The notes under the pieces: model-generated
The model's input: only the letters and a program-made list of their open reading frames with translations
The model's database searches: none
What the model was told of the DNA's origin: nothing
DNA from: Ianthella basta
Lineage: Eukaryota > Porifera > Demospongiae > Verongiida > Ianthellidae
DNA length: 64,000 nt
NCBI GenBank assembly: GCA_964019415.1
Contig: OZ025869.1
Span: 4,590,765-4,654,764 of the forward strand
Reading direction: 5' to 3'
Shown: piece after piece, positions 1-11,399 of the stretch
Layout: every line of letters begins with the position of its first letter
Numbering within the stretch: position 1 is the first letter of the stretch
Position numbers and translations under genes: made by a program

Positions 1-1560
1 TGTATGCATCATGCATGCGTGCACTACCCGGCCATTCAATATAGGTGTTCATGAAAAGGTAATCATGGCATATGGAATTGTTCAGCTCATTTGCTCTGCC
101 ACTCAACCTTTGAAGCGTTCAAGCATTAAATAAACGCTAGCGAAGAGGAATGCTGGGTGACAAGCAAATAACACACCAGAGCGCACTAGTATAGGCACCT
201 AGTAAACGCCCAGTACCTTATTGTTGACATGTGAACCAGACTCTATACGAGACAGTAGATGTTAGACGCCATGGCCTACAACTTGCAAGGACACCGCATT
301 GACTATAGGGAGTTAGTTAAGTGCCCTCTTCCAAGGGCGAAGAGGACTCGCATTGGAAGAGGTAAACGAGCAGTCATGGCGGACGCTTTGCACGACTGTG
401 CCAGTAGGAGATCTTCCAGAGCTGGGGAATATAGGATAGCTTCTTCCATTCATCACAGCATCGCTCGGCAGATAGACTGGGGCATAACGTATACTTTTCT
501 GCTGTGCAAATGGGAGGAGCTGACCCAAGAGGCATTCTTAAAGAATGAGTCTCAATGGAAGGAATAGAAATTGGTGTGGCTCTGGCAAGTAGAATGCTAT
601 TGTAGGCAAGGACGCCTTGCTACTTTGTGGAAGGAAAGGGACGGGAAGAAGTTGATGTTGTTGAGGCATAGCCATTCCTTAGGGTCCTTGATTTGAGACC
701 AGCCTCTGGAAGTAGAGGAATAGAGACGCTGTTTGCCATTGAATGGTATGTAGAGAGGATAGCATATATGGGAATTGAGGTTGGGGAGATGTAAATGAGT
801 GCCTTAGTTGCCAATGCTGATGAGAATGTCCTTTTTTCTATAATTGGTGGATGGTTTGCCACTTACACAAGAAGTGTAGATGAACCAGCAAGTGTAACAG
901 ATAATACAAGAAAATAAAACAGTTTCCTACATAAATGCAACAATGTACTATGAGTTGTAAATCAGTTAACTAGGAACCTAAGCTTCTAGATCAGGAACTT
1001 GCAGACTTGTGAGCATTTCAAAGGTAAACTGATACACCTACCAAGTAGTTAGGATAGGGGTTAGTAGGTTTAGGTGCATTCAATGTTTTGTATATAGTTT
1101 GGGTTCACTATCTATATGTATTATGCAACACTTGCCCGTCTGCTTCTCTCGGCCCAAGTTACTTCTCCAGGATACATGATGGCTAGCACATACATTAGGT
1201 CTTCCTGGTAGACAGGATATCTTCTTTCCTAGCTGCATTTTTCCTCCAAATACTAGTCCTTTGGAAGAATGGAGATATACATGTAGTTCATATAGTGTAT
1301 AGATATCTTTTAGAAGTTTTCGAAACTCAAATACAAAAAACCCTCCATGATTTCCTCTAACCCTCTCTGCATGTGTGGGCCTCCATTTAGGTCCATTCTT
1401 TGCAGAAGCCAAGATGGACGCAGGTACCTATAGCAAGTGTAACAGATAATGGTTCTCCAATGCCTACGTAGCTATCTGCTATAATCGGCAATTACTTACC
1501 CTTCTTCCCTTACAAATGCTCTTTTAAGAAGACATACAGCCCTGTCCATAATGATCCTCT
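1..1560. other. No supported gene
   Basis: I read both strands and found only scattered open frames of up to about 110 codons, with no recognisable motif and no convincing pair of splice sites. The DNA is AT-rich and unique within the window. Confidence 0.5.
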
Positions 1561-1564
1561 TCTG

Positions 1565-1925
1565 TCTTGACTTCAATGTTTAGTGAGATGCTGCTGGGCC
1601 CAATCTTTGTCCATCACTTGGGCCAAACCACAATGTTCGTCTCCTGCTAGAATTTCTGACTTGGCTACTTGCTGTTCATCGGTTGTGCGCTCATACTGCC
1701 GCAGTGCTGCCAAACTCCTATGTTCCTGTACGCTCCTGAATAATCTATTCAGGAACACTTGCGTGGAATAGTGTACTGGCTCCAGTAGCTCACAGACTGT
1801 GATTGGTCTTATTCCCCTGTATGCCAGCATCCAGACACATGTTCTGGACCAACTTTCCCAGCTCATTCTTGCCAAGAGGGGTACTCTGGAACCATGGCTG
1901 CATACAAGTGAAAACAATAATGCAC
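1565..1925 (-). pseudogene. Relic of a Crypton/DUF3504-type tyrosine recombinase C-terminus
   Basis: Read on the minus strand after an acceptor-like TATGCAG, the sequence gives PWFQSTPLGKNELGKLVQNM, then KTNHSL, a stop, ATGASTLF, then IQERTG, a frame change, and HRSLAALRQYERTTDEQQ. This order is typical of the catalytic C-terminal part of Crypton-derived recombinases (DUF3504, as in KIAA1958 and ZMYM relatives): NHSLRATGA supplies box II His and Arg, GHRS the second His, and QYER the tyrosine. The Arg codon of NHSLR is a stop (TGA near 1790-1792), a second stop follows, and one extra base breaks the frame just before HRSL, so this copy is dead. In a living copy the enzyme would cut and join DNA through the tyrosine. 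No N-terminal part was found upstream. Confidence 0.72.
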
Positions 1926-2164
1926 TCACCTAGTTCATAGTTCAACGAGTAGCAAATCCAGCGATTCTCTCAGTAGACAGTATCTGCACATGTGTAAGTG
2001 AAGCATATGCAGAGCACTTGGCTTGAAGGCTGGCTACATATACAACGTTCAGGAAATGCAAGGGTCCCACCAACATTCAGTATGAAACTAGCTGGCTAGC
2101 GTAATTCGAGAATTAACAAATAGCCATACTCCCTGTAAAATACTTGACAGTAAGGGAGTAACTG

Positions 2165-2255
2165 CATGTGAAAAACAAGTATTTCGAGTTAAAAAACTCG
2201 TGGGGCGCCAGGGCGCCCCTGAACCTCGAACTACTTGCTAGCAATTTTCACATGT
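2165..2255 (+). repeat. Double-hairpin short repeat, copy 1
   Basis: A module of about 45 bases starts with AAACAAGTATTTCGAGTT and contains two adjacent stem-loops: CGAGTT pairing with AACTCG, then GGGGCGCC pairing with GGCGCCCC. An outer pair (CATGTGAAAA with TTTTCACATG) encloses it here. The same module, in the opposite orientation, is at 10089-10136 and 52005-52050. The flanks from 1931 to 2585 otherwise show nothing I can name. Confidence 0.6.
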
Positions 2256-2589
2256 ACATTCAGTAAATCAGATAGTTGGGGGTACAGTATTGTTGTTGGC
2301 CTGAAAGATACATCAAGACACACTAGACTGTTGGGTTTGCAAGAGTTTCAAGTCTCCAGAGCAGCCAGTCATATCCAGTGAAAGCATCTTTACCAAACTG
2401 TCCAATGTTTGCCTACTGCTTTCTGATCTATGTGACATTCTGAATGAGCAATTGTTACTTTGTGCCTGGAGGAGTGTGCTGGCTGAAAGGCTACCCGATG
2501 ATGACTCTATGAGCGAATCAGGGGCCGGGCTATAATTATGTGTCATGACTTGCTGGTCTCCCATTATTGGCCTACGGGTCACTAGACCT

Positions 2590-2900
2590 CTGTTGTATTT
2601 AGGGCTGTACCTCGCAGAAAAACAGTTAAGTAAGCTTCCTACCACAATGCTATTACTTAAACATGTTCTAGAAACACTTTGCGTTCTTTGGATACACGGC
2701 GAAATCTAAAGAAAGATGGTTTTGAGCCTAGCAAACAGAAAGCGTCGAGTGCGCGGCCATTTTACAATGTCCGTCAGTGATAATTGGAGCTGTATCTCGC
2801 AGAAGAGACGTCCCTTAGGCTTTTTATTAGTATCACTCTATTAACACATGTTTATGACCACATTTCGTTCGATTCAAACATGGCGAAACGTCATTAGAGA
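2590..2900 (+). repeat. Dispersed repeat A, plus copy
   Basis: About 310 bases match the reverse complement of 55690-56020, with clear but diverged identity (for example the block around ATTTTACAATGTCCGTCAGT). The unit holds two direct copies of a GCTGTAYCTCGCAGAA motif near its ends. No coding frame is shared by the copies, so this looks like a short non-autonomous element or an old dispersed repeat. Confidence 0.65.
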
Positions 2901-3059
2901 GGATTTAAAGCTTTGTAAAGATTGACGTGAGCGCCGCCCTTGGGACAGCAGAGAAAGGGTGCAGATAGAAGACATTGCGCTCAGTTGCATCTCTCGGGAG
3001 TTTGTAGAAATAGGTGTCCAAAATGGCTGTACATGACATCTGTCCCCAAGACTACTTGC

Positions 3060-3520
3060 CTTCTGGAACACTACTCCTTAGAGCTAGATGTCAACTACTT
3101 GTTATCCTTGGACATTACTCACTGCTGACTATACAGATCCATAGGACACTACACCCACTACTGGTGACTACTGCCCCCCTTGGCAACTAGGACACTACTC
3201 CCTGTGGACTACTGTCTTCCTAGGATACCACTGACTGGTGACTACTGTACCCCTAGAACATTTTGACTGTTAACTATTTGCCTGCTCCTTTAGGACACTA
3301 TGGCTAATGACAACTATCCTCCTACGACACTTATCATTGCCAACTACATTCTCACTATAAGACACCCTTAAATGGCTACCAAAAGCACAACTGACGGATG
3401 TCTACTGTCCCCTTAGAAAACTGTAGTAATAATATTCACTAGGGAATACTGACTCTGGCAGACACTATTAACACGCAGGAAATGTTGTCCCCCTCTAGGA
3501 CACTGTTCACTAACTACAGT
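3060..3520. repeat. Degenerate minisatellite, period about 45-50 bp
   Basis: The phrase TAGGACACTAC followed by CTGGTGACTACTG and a run of C returns about nine times with many changes. No open frame of interest crosses it. Confidence 0.5.
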
Positions 3521-3942
3521 TTCACTGCTTGCAGTGCATTTGCTTACCTCCATTGTTGCTATGATCAGAGGTAGCTACAGGAGGGAAGAGAAGGAAATCT
3601 TTACATGTGGTACATGCCTATGTACTCTCCTTATACTCACGGATTCAATGAGCGCCTGCCTAACACCCTGTATATTCACACAGAAATCATCAGCTTCTTA
3701 CAACTATCCGTTGTATGTCTACGGTGATTTTCCATATAAATTGCATGCACACATGGTAGGTCAGTCATGCTGACATCACCAAGCCAGCCTGGACTATCCT
3801 TTGCCAGAGCATGCATGACCAGCCAGTGCATTACTAGGTGGGGCCTGAGTAGCAATGGCATTACCAGCCTGTGTCCAACCAGCTGGCATACACCGAGCAC
3901 GCAGAGAGACCTGCCCAAAGGGTGGGTCTGTCCGCCTACCTA

Positions 3943-4555
3943 CCGTTGTACATCAACGATTACATTTATATTGAATGTATTGGGCGAAGTATTGGGTATA
4001 GGAAATTTAAATTGTCAGCTATTTTATTCAGCCGGAAGTGGACCGTGTGCGAGGCCAAAGGAATTTGAAAAACGGCTTCTAAACGACATCTTAGCGAAAC
4101 TTTGGACATTCTCTTCTGCCTCTGATCTTGGAACAGACTCCTACAGCACATCTGGTTGACAGGCAGAGACAGCTTCGAGACACCACCCAACAGGTCATCG
4201 ACTTCGCCCCGTGCCTTCTTTGACAATGGCCGCGTCCACCTTGGAGGACTTCACTCCACCGCCTGGAACACATGACAGGAGCAACGTAGAAACTGGTGAG
4301 CGCTTTGACATGTACACGCTAACATTCTTCAACCATTTGTAGCGTTGAAAAGCTTAACTCGCACGGTTGCCCTTCTGAATGCTCTTCAGAACCTGGCCCA
4401 CCCGTACTGCGCTGTAGCAAACTTACGTAGCTTTTGCCATCACAGACCACTAGCTACTCTGGTGACTGTGGGTTCCTTGGTACATTATGTTTCTGAAATT
4501 ATTCACTGTAAATGCATGTGCTATAAGCAGTCATGTGTCTGTCTTTGCTGGAGAT
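3943..4555 (+). repeat. Duplicated gene 5' region, copy 1
   Basis: About 600 bases are closely matched at 51040-51655 in the same orientation, including the exon-intron start described at 4226. Both copies end in GT-rich microsatellites. The copies differ by scattered substitutions and small indels. Confidence 0.8.
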
Positions 4556-4570
4556 TTCTGTGTGTGTGCG

Positions 4571-4601
<31 letters not shown>

Positions 4602-4608
4602 AGTGTAG
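4226..4608 (+). CDS. Small gene of unknown function, first two exons (intact copy)
   Basis: A Kozak-like ATG at 4226 opens a 70-base exon giving MAASTLEDFTPPPGTHDRSN and four more residues, ending at a good donor (CTG/GTGAGC, 4295/4296). An acceptor (TTTGTAG) at 4342 leads, in phase, to ALKSLTRTVALLNALQNL and a further stretch with several Cys and His residues. The frame then runs through a GT microsatellite to a stop at 4608, so the true end or a further donor probably lies before about 4500. The relative at 51333 has lost one base after the start codon. I do not recognise the protein. Confidence 0.45.
4555..4602. repeat. (GT)n microsatellite
   Basis: Nearly pure GT dinucleotides with a few interruptions, followed by a short TAGTG-type repeat. 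Confidence 0.9.
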
Positions 4609-5134
4609 TGTAGTGTGGTGTGTGGGTGTGCATTTCTGGTGTGTTGCATGTTTATCTCCTTCCCTCCCTACCTCCCTGACACTATGTCATGCTTACCTAT
4701 GTTGAGTGACAGAGCAGCGACTGAAATAAGCAGGTAAACACTGCAAGATAGCAGCCAGCAGGTTGCCAAGTTGGTTGCTAACCATTACTACTACTAATAC
4801 ATACATGTACACTCTACAAATTAATGTGCACACCACACTGTTGTTGTCCATTGTGAATCATTATAGTGAACATTACTTTACCTCTTTCAATATTTGTGTG
4901 CTCGTATAACTTTTACTACATTTCAGTGTATACTTGCATATATCAATGCTGATGGTTAATCAATACAGTACAGTAATTCTGTGAATATGATTTTATGTAT
5001 AATACAATGTATAATGAGAAAATGAGAATGAATGAGTGAAGATAAATTTGTCATGGTTAAATCGTTAAGTGGCTAATCTAAAAGTATACATATGTACATT
5101 CATCTTGTGGATGACCTGCAGGTTAAAAGAAGAA
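4609..5134. other. No gene seen; one short repeat
   Basis: AT-rich non-coding DNA. The segment 4681-4722 (ATGTCATGCTTACCTAT, then GAGTGACAGAGCAGCGACTG) recurs in the same orientation at 10026-10064. Confidence 0.5.
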
Positions 5135-5955
5135 AAGTATATTTGTTACATGAGGAAGCCATACATCAAAGCAAACTGCAGTGTGCTAATTTCGCATAAC
5201 GCTGCTGTTTACGCTTTCACACCTCATAACACACTGTGTCGAGTGGGGCTCTTATTTGCTAACCCAATCACGTTTTAGCCTTAAACAAACGTTTTGTTTA
5301 CTGCTTTAGCAAAATGCCTTTGATATTCATCACCTTGTGAACTTTCTCATGAACATTGGCTCTGGAATGATGAGTGCTTGACACTTGGAAGCATGGTCAT
5401 CACATAAATTTATGCCTAGCACACGTGTATTTTTATAGCAGTGACATGTAATTGTGCATGTAATGTCCTTAGTGATAGAGAAACCAAGATTCCCTTTCCC
5501 GAGTTCACTTGATTGATCAAATTGAAAGTAGGTCTCGCCACTCCCAAGTTCTCCAGTCTTTTAAATCCTAGTACACTCTCTAAAAAGAAAGTTCTCCCTT
5601 CATACGCTGCTTGTAGGACTTCTAATTGTCTGCCCTAGTGCCGACTCAAGCGGCGCCGACGCTTTATTCAGTGCGAGAGGCCGCTGACAGCCTTTTCTTG
5701 TGACGCTTCTCGCCTTTCGCCTTGTGCTTCAAGAAAAGCGTGTTCTCTGGTTTCTATAGTAACTTCAGTCAGATTCGTTCGGTAAATTCATTCGACAGCG
5801 AACGAATTCAAGCGCTAATCGCTGCTGTTTGAATCGTAACAAGTCAGTTATAACACGGCCGCTCAGGCGCTTAGCTAATTTATCGCACTCGGACGCTTTG
5901 CGCCCTCGTGTGATAAATCAGCCAGCGCCCTCACGGCCATGTTATAACTAGTACA
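5135..5955 (-). repeat. Dispersed repeat B (about 0.82 kb) with hairpin end, minus copy
   Basis: The reverse complement aligns over almost its whole length with 36084-36906. One end is a near-palindrome of about 105 bases (5850-5955) bounded by AGTTATAACA and its complement and rich in GGCGC words. The rest is a unique-looking tail that ends near CTTTGATGTATGGC. Neither copy has a shared long open frame. This is what a non-autonomous element with a foldback end would look like; I cannot assign it to a family. Confidence 0.7.
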
Positions 5956-6229
5956 TGTTACATGGAAGCTGCATGCACTTGCATTTGTGTCTGCATAGTG
6001 TGCTCTTATTTTAATTTCAGTGTGATACTTACCTGGCTTTTACTGTGGGATCTTCTCCCCCACCTGCCAGGAGGGACACCCTTCAGGTGACCCTGGCCGA
6101 TCCTCTCAGTGTGATACATTTGTAGCACACCTCTCGGATTCCAAAATTGTAAAGGTAACACCTACATGTATGTAAATTGAAAAGGCAGCACACCCACATA
6201 CACTAGCATAATTATATGTAGCACCTAAC

Positions 6230-6644
6230 TTATTCTGGGAAGTCCCAGCCTTTCTTCCACTGTTGGCCTGCTTTGGGGGACTTAGCCAGTGACTCCCCAA
6301 CTGGCTTCGCTGGGGACCCCTGTGGTGCCTGCCCCTCTGGCTTCTTGGAAGCTGGACAAGGCGAGGAGGAGGGAGGGTCAGAGGTCCCCTCCATAGGTTC
6401 CATCTGGTTCATCTCCTCGCCCTGTAATCACAGAACAAGATGTGTATAAATTTAAGACAAACACTAAAGTGCACCTAGGTAGCTATGTACGTACCCGTAT
6501 ACGCCGGCGCCTGTGGATGCAACTCGCAGGAACTTTCTCCCTACTATTGCTCATGGCAGCTTCTTCAACCTCTTCTAAGCATGCAAGAGTCACTATGTGT
6601 TGCGATAATGACGACTGTACCCCACTCTGTATGTGATTAGTCAT
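6230..6644 (-). CDS. Complete two-exon gene for a small Pro/Ser/Lys-rich protein
   Basis: Exon 1 runs from an ATG at 6644 down to 6495 and gives MTNHIQSGVQSSLSQHIVTL, then an acidic stretch LEEVEEAAMSN and a basic end HRRRRIR. A strong donor (CGG/GTACGT) follows. After a 73-nt intron with acceptor TGATTACAG, exon 2 (6421-6230) continues in phase with GEEMNQMEPMEGTSDPPSSS and ends in QQWKKGWDFPE and a stop. The total is about 114 residues. Composition suggests a disordered, probably nuclear or cytosolic protein; there is no signal peptide or membrane segment. It starts 79 bases from the start codon of the divergent gene at 6723, which suggests a shared promoter. I do not recognise the family. 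Confidence 0.6.
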
Positions 6645-6722
6645 TTCTTACAGTTCAAACGGTTTATTGTCAGCATAATGATATGCAAAATAGCGCAACC
6701 ACAATGTTTGTGAAATGCAAAA
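6645..6722. promoter_or_regulatory. Putative bidirectional promoter
   Basis: The 78 bases between two divergent start codons hold no clear TATA box. Head-to-head placement at this distance is the only evidence. Confidence 0.35.
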
Positions 6723-7019
6723 ATGGCCGGTGTGAAGAGCATTGACGCCGTCCTCTGGTGTGCTAAAATATTACGCCAAGACTGTCCCTCATGGCCCAAA
6801 CAGATGGCCCACGACATATTCCCAGGATTTTGGCAGTGCGTGCACGATGTGCTTATTGCCATAACAACCTCCTCTGGAATTCTTTGGAGGATGGACTTTT
6901 CGTTCAGTGACTTGGTTGGGGCCTTTGCCCTATTCTGCGTAACAGTGTTCATCAGCACTATGTTTCTCCACCATGGTTTCATCACAGAGCCTGCGTTTGT
7001 GCTAATAAAGCCGTCCTTG
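6723..7019 (+). CDS. First exon of a predicted membrane protein
   Basis: An ATG in good context (AAAATGGCC) opens a 99-codon exon ending at a strong donor (TTG/GTGAGT). The protein starts MAGVKSIDAVLWCAKI, continues through PGFWQCVHDVLIAITTSSG, and has a strongly hydrophobic segment, LVGAFALFCVTVFISTMFL (about residues 67-85), that fits a membrane span. The opposite strand is also open but lacks matching splice signals. Following exons could not be linked with confidence; the exon at 8069 is in a different phase. Family unknown. Confidence 0.5.
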
Positions 7020-7266
7020 GTGAGTCTCCTTGGCTACAGTAGCTTTGTGCATTGTTCACTAGAAATGTATAATTATGGTCTGTCCAAGTGCTCGTCGAGA
7101 ATTTTGCCTGCCTCTTATTTTAGCTGCTATGAAACTGTTTACACATTTACCTGTTGTATTGTATGGCCAAGGATTGTTTATTGAGATACATTATATATGT
7201 GTAGCTGTTAAAAGTAACTGTATATGTGTTTGTGCTTGTGCACTTGTATGCGTGCATGTCTTTCTC

Positions 7267-7269
<3 letters not shown>

Positions 7270-7321
<52 letters not shown>
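7270..7321. repeat. (GT)n microsatellite
   Basis: About 26 uninterrupted GT units. Confidence 0.95.
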
Positions 7322-7324
<3 letters not shown>

Positions 7325-7577
7325 CGTGACTGTGTGTGAGTGTCTGTGTAAGTGTGCCTGTGCAAGTGTGCGCAATCATGTGTGCATAATGTGAATGTAG
7401 ATGTTTGTGAGAGTGTCAATGCGGGTACCTGTATGGTTAGTCATGCATACACACCTGAGCTGATATGATATATAGCTAATGACACTAAGTCGGTCCAAAG
7501 AAATTGCTTTGATATGTGGACACCATTATGGTAGTGGGTCTCTTCACAATTCATGCAGGGTACAAGTCTTAGGGTCA

Positions 7578-8680
7578 GAGCCTCTCTGCTATCTCTTGAG
7601 GTGAGAAGCAATGCTCCAAGTCCATAGCTTCCATACCAATTTACATTCCTTGAAACTGTGACGTATTGCCCAAGTCCAACCAATCATCTCTGCAGTTCAT
7701 TCTTGAAGTAGCACTGTAAGTAGTACCATCCGAGTGGCAGTGAATCAGGGTTAGGGTTAGGGAAGAGACTTCTTTCCATTCTGATACCACCAGTATCCAT
7801 CAGCCTTCTAGTCTTCTGTAACTGTAACAGACAGTTTTGAATCATTAATTTCAGTTTGTTTGTTTGCACTTTGTAACATGTGTCGTAACTGTATTCATGT
7901 ATGTATTATCTGATCATGCGTCAGACAATGAATGCATGATATTCTAAGTATACGCATACTATCTATGCATAAGCAATAAGCATGTATAGCCAAGTATGTA
8001 TGTAATATTATTATAGAAACGCACGCTTGCACACACACACACGTGCACACACATACCTTCTTTTCCAGTGTTATTTCCACGCACACAGAGTGGTGGTATA
8101 GGAATAACGACAGCCTTGTCTCTAGTTTGCAAGTAGTGGCAATATTTCTAGCTGGATGTTCAGTTGAGGAACATGCTCATGCAAGCAAAGTAAGTCCTAA
8201 TTTCGCACTTCTTATTTCAAGATTGCCATCACTACAACAAAAAAAAAAGTTTACACCACGATGAGTGTCAAATCACGTTTTAGGAGACCCACAGAAACAT
8301 GTGCTTCACTTCTTTGTGCAGAGCTTGCACATGTGCATGCATGTATTGGGTTGTGCAGAACTAGTGCGAGACTACTTCACATCACCAGCTAACATGTACA
8401 TTGTGTGACCATGGTCAGAAATTTATACCAGTGGTTAGACATTAATGCAGATTACATAACTCAGAATTGGTCGGTCTGTTCCAAATTGTTCCAAAGAATA
8501 TAGCCGACCCCTGTGACTACTGCTCATTATTTTACACATTGCTTCGAAGCTCTGGTGAAGGAAGTCAGTCATAAAGGGTTCCAGGAAACCCATAGGTGAG
8601 GTGATGGATTTTTTCTGGAGCAGTGAGTTTCAACTGTGAGGATCACCACATGTTCATTACTTGTGGTGAATGAAAGATGC
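7578..8680 (+). repeat. 1.1-kb duplication, copy A
   Basis: This block is repeated in the same orientation at 17590-18678 with few differences by eye. It starts at GAGCCTCTCTGCTATCTCTT and ends near GTGGTGAATGAAAGAT. It includes TTAGGGTTAGGG, an exon-like segment (8069-8189) and short CA tracts. Flanking sequences differ at both edges, so the breakpoints are sharp. Copy B at its left end overlaps a minus-strand reading frame that copy A has lost by frame changes. Confidence 0.85.
8069..8189 (+). CDS. Exon of unknown gene inside duplication copy A
   Basis: The acceptor CTTCTTTTCCAG and the consensus donor AAA/GTAAGT bound a 121-base segment open in one plus frame: VISTHTEWWYRNNDSLVSSL then QVVAIFLAGCSVEEHAHASK. 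Copy B (18073-18193) keeps the frame and both splice sites while changing a few residues (N to S, C to W, H to R). The minus strand is open too, but with weaker splice signals. No family recognised. Confidence 0.45.
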
Positions 8681-8689
8681 TCCAGACTT

Positions 8690-9090
8690 GGATACCAAAG
8701 TAGGTAACCAGTCAGCACCTGATCTCATCAATAGGTGCATCTCTGTTAGGGTGCCAGATGAAAGGGTATGAGGAGAATGAACTTACATCTACCATCCTCC
8801 ATGTTCAGCAACACAAGCACATTTCCACCGTTAGAAAACTTCCAAAACAAAGCAATAATGCTGGTTTATCTTCCCCAGACCCTTGTTGTCAAAAACCTAA
8901 GTAAGGAACGATGATGATGCAGGAAACAAGTAGCAGATTACACGATAAAAATGGAGTGAGGGAGAAGGGAGCATCAATGCCTACAACCCTGATCTCTTTG
9001 CATGGCAGGCCAACATGGACATATGGCTAATAAAATTGCATCACAAAATTTGAAGCTGGGAAAAATACAATAATAACAGTACAGCTGTGG
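8690..9090. other. No gene seen
   Basis: Non-coding by eye, with no repeats beyond short words. Confidence 0.45.
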
Positions 9091-9097
9091 CACACGC

Positions 9098-9813
9098 ATG
9101 TGCGTGTGCATCTATGCAAGAAAATCATTTATCGGTAGTCATAAATATTGTCATTGTCAGTTCTCATGCATGTCCCCATCATTGCAGCTGTGTTCCCCCT
9201 TTGCACAGCTACAGCAATCCTCTGTTGCCTCTGCACAGCTACAGCAATCCTCTGTTGCCTCTGCACAGCTACAGCAATCCTCTGTTGCCTCTGCACAGCT
9301 ACAGCAATCCTCTGTTGCCTCTGCACAGCTACAGCAATCCTCTGTTGCCTCTGCACAGCTACAGCAATCCTCTGTTGCCTCTGCACAGCTACAGCAATCC
9401 TCTGTTGCCTTTGCACAGCTACAGCAATCCTCTGTTGCCTCTGCACAGCTACAGCAATCCTCTGTTGCCTTTGCACAGCTACAGCAATCCTCTGTTGCCT
9501 CTGCACAGCTACAGCAATCCTCTGTTGCCTTTGCACAGCTACAGCAATCCTCTGTTGCAGGTAGTGGCGTGACTGGGGCTCTCCCGTCTTCACTCGCAAG
9601 TGGCATCCCAGCTCTGGTGTCTCCCTATCCCACAAAGAATACCAGTACTACAAACTCCTCCCAATTTACATCTGGTGCTTCTGTGGTGTCTTCAGGCACA
9701 CAACAACTGATGTGCTGCTTGATTCCTTAGACGGCCTGCCCATCTCCCTGGACTATGACCAGCTTCCCGCTCATGCACCTTCTCTCCCAGACATTACATA
9801 CACCATCATCTAG
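9098..9813 (+). CDS. Gln/Ser-rich decapeptide-repeat protein, 3' exons
   Basis: One frame runs 9098-9730 and translates the minisatellite as twelve copies of SAQLQQSSVA (a few with FAQLQQSSVA), then GSGVTGALPSSLASGIPALV and a Ser/Thr-rich stretch. A likely final exon begins after the acceptor GTGTCTTCAG at about 9694 and reads, in another frame, LLDSLDGLPISLDYDQLP and LPDITYTII before a stop at 9811-9813. The acidic, hydrophobic tail after a Q-rich stretch looks like a transcription-activation region, but that is inference only. The donor for this last intron and the true start are unclear: the repeat's last unit ends TTGCAG/GTAGTG, which could serve as either splice site. Family not recognised. 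Confidence 0.4.
9199..9558 (+). repeat. 30-bp minisatellite, 12 units
   Basis: The unit is CAGCTACAGCAATCCTCTGT followed by TGCCTCTGCA. Twelve near-identical units differ mainly at one position (CCTCTG or CCTTTG). The T variant is in units 1, 7, 9 and 11, giving a two-unit pattern at the right end. Five of the six frames are open across the array because the unit length is a multiple of three. Confidence 0.97.
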
Positions 9814-10088
9814 CCGCCTTGAAAACTCCCATAATCCTCCGTGTAGCTGTTAGATGTGGTATTACTTGTATATGGCATGAATTATGTTCTTTTCTATTCT
9901 TACCTATGGTGAATGACAGACAGATCAGTAAGCTAGCTTTATATTGCACATTCGTATTTATATTACTGTAGCTAGAAAATGTCTGATGTTGTTGCATAAG
10001 GTGCTGGTGACTGAAGTGCCTTACACAATGTCATGCTTACCTATGAGTGACAGAGCAGCGACTGGAGGGAGCAAGAATTTTGAGTTGG

Positions 10089-10136
10089 GGCAGCAGCCCC
10101 ACAAGTTCTAAACTGGAAATACTTGTTTCTTTCATT
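10089..10136 (-). repeat. Double-hairpin short repeat, copy 2
   Basis: On the minus strand it reads GAAACAAGTATTTCCAGTTT, then AACTTGTGGGGCTGCTGCCCC. It is the same module as 2172-2216 and 52005-52050, with the first hairpin partly decayed and the GGGGC/GCCCC hairpin intact. Confidence 0.6.
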
Positions 10137-10419
10137 CTTGTCAACTACTTAGTCCCTGTATCCCATAGCCTGTTCCACCGCTGCTTGCACCTATCCTCAC
10201 TGTGATCCATCTGAATGGAAACTAATAAGACTAATCAACTACTAGACTAGCTTTCACAGAGCAGCGATAGCTAGCTACAATAGCTAGCTACAATTTCTAA
10301 CCCCCTTTTCTACTTTGGCCCAAACATTGTTCCGGGCCCCTTGATCCTTACAAGATTCATTCATTAAGGGAATAATTGCCATGTAAACTGCTTCTGGGCA
10401 CAAAGGAAATTCACCATGG

Positions 10420-11246
10420 GTGATCTTAGAGAAGCGCTCAAGGTTAGTCGAGTTCCCCAAGTGTTATGGTTCCCACGGGTGTTCAGGAATTTTTTCTCTA
10501 CGTCCTAGGTGCTATTTGTTGCTGCTATGTGGTGAAAATAGTGCCTTTCAGCACTATAGCAGTGACAGGATACTTGAGAACTCTCTACTTATCTATACAC
10601 CCTTTGCCAACAGCACAACTTATGATGATAGCATTGCAAGTATATGCAAGGTTTAGTCTTATTTTTAGTTGTTCATTTCTATGCACACCAAAGGGTATCC
10701 TGAATCTGATGGAAAGATTGCTTCCCAGAAGACCTGCAACCATGTGTAAGCATGGTAGAACATGTCAGCATGGTAAAACATGCATACCAATTGATGTTGG
10801 TTTGTGGCATGCAGTAGTGCAACTGTTAGTGCTAGAATGGCCTGCAGTTAAGAAGGCAATTGGCCACATCATTGTTACCTTCCTTGCCTTGCGTCAAGCT
10901 GCACTGGGAGCTGACTGTCCATCATCATGCTAGGCCCCACCACTTAACTTAATCAGAACAACAAGTGAATGATGGAAATCAGGAGTTCAATACGTCAGCC
11001 ATTTCTGTTGCTCAAACAAGTATGATCATGATATCTGTCACACCCGATGGAACTGAAGAGCAACACAAAGGCATACCTGTTAAGCAACAACAGGTACATA
11101 AAAAATACAAAACTGAGGATCCAGATGATTGCAAACAGTGCCTGAACATAAAGAGAAATATGGATCAGGCTGCACTTTCCAAAGGCAATGAACAAGATTA
11201 TGGCACCTCAGCTGCAAGGAAGAGGAAATCTCTATTTCTCTACTGA
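10420..11246 (+). other. Region with weak coding signals
   Basis: Two overlapping plus frames (10420-10656 and 10466-10933) and a hydrophilic frame at 10965-11246 are open. The last includes VNDGNQEFNTSAISVAQ and ends an exon-like block at a donor (CAACAG/GTACAT), which favours real coding. Nothing is recognisable and no start could be fixed. Confidence 0.25.
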
Positions 11247-11399
11247 GCACGGCTGCACAGAACACCAGGTAGTGGGGGCATCGAAATGGCCCTGGGACAC
11301 CGTTTTCATCATCCTAAAGCCACTACTCACCCTTTCGTCCTTTGTAGCAATTTGTCGTGTTCTTGATTGGCTTTCTCTGTGCTAGGAAATACTCTCCTG

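Noticed and set aside
7750-7765. TTAGGGTTAGGG as a telomere remnant (also 17762 and 23973)
   Set aside because: Only two units each; two of the three sites are explained by the 1.1-kb duplication.
9199-9558. CRISPR-like regular repeats
   Set aside because: The units are head to tail with no unique spacers, and the genome is eukaryotic. It is a minisatellite.
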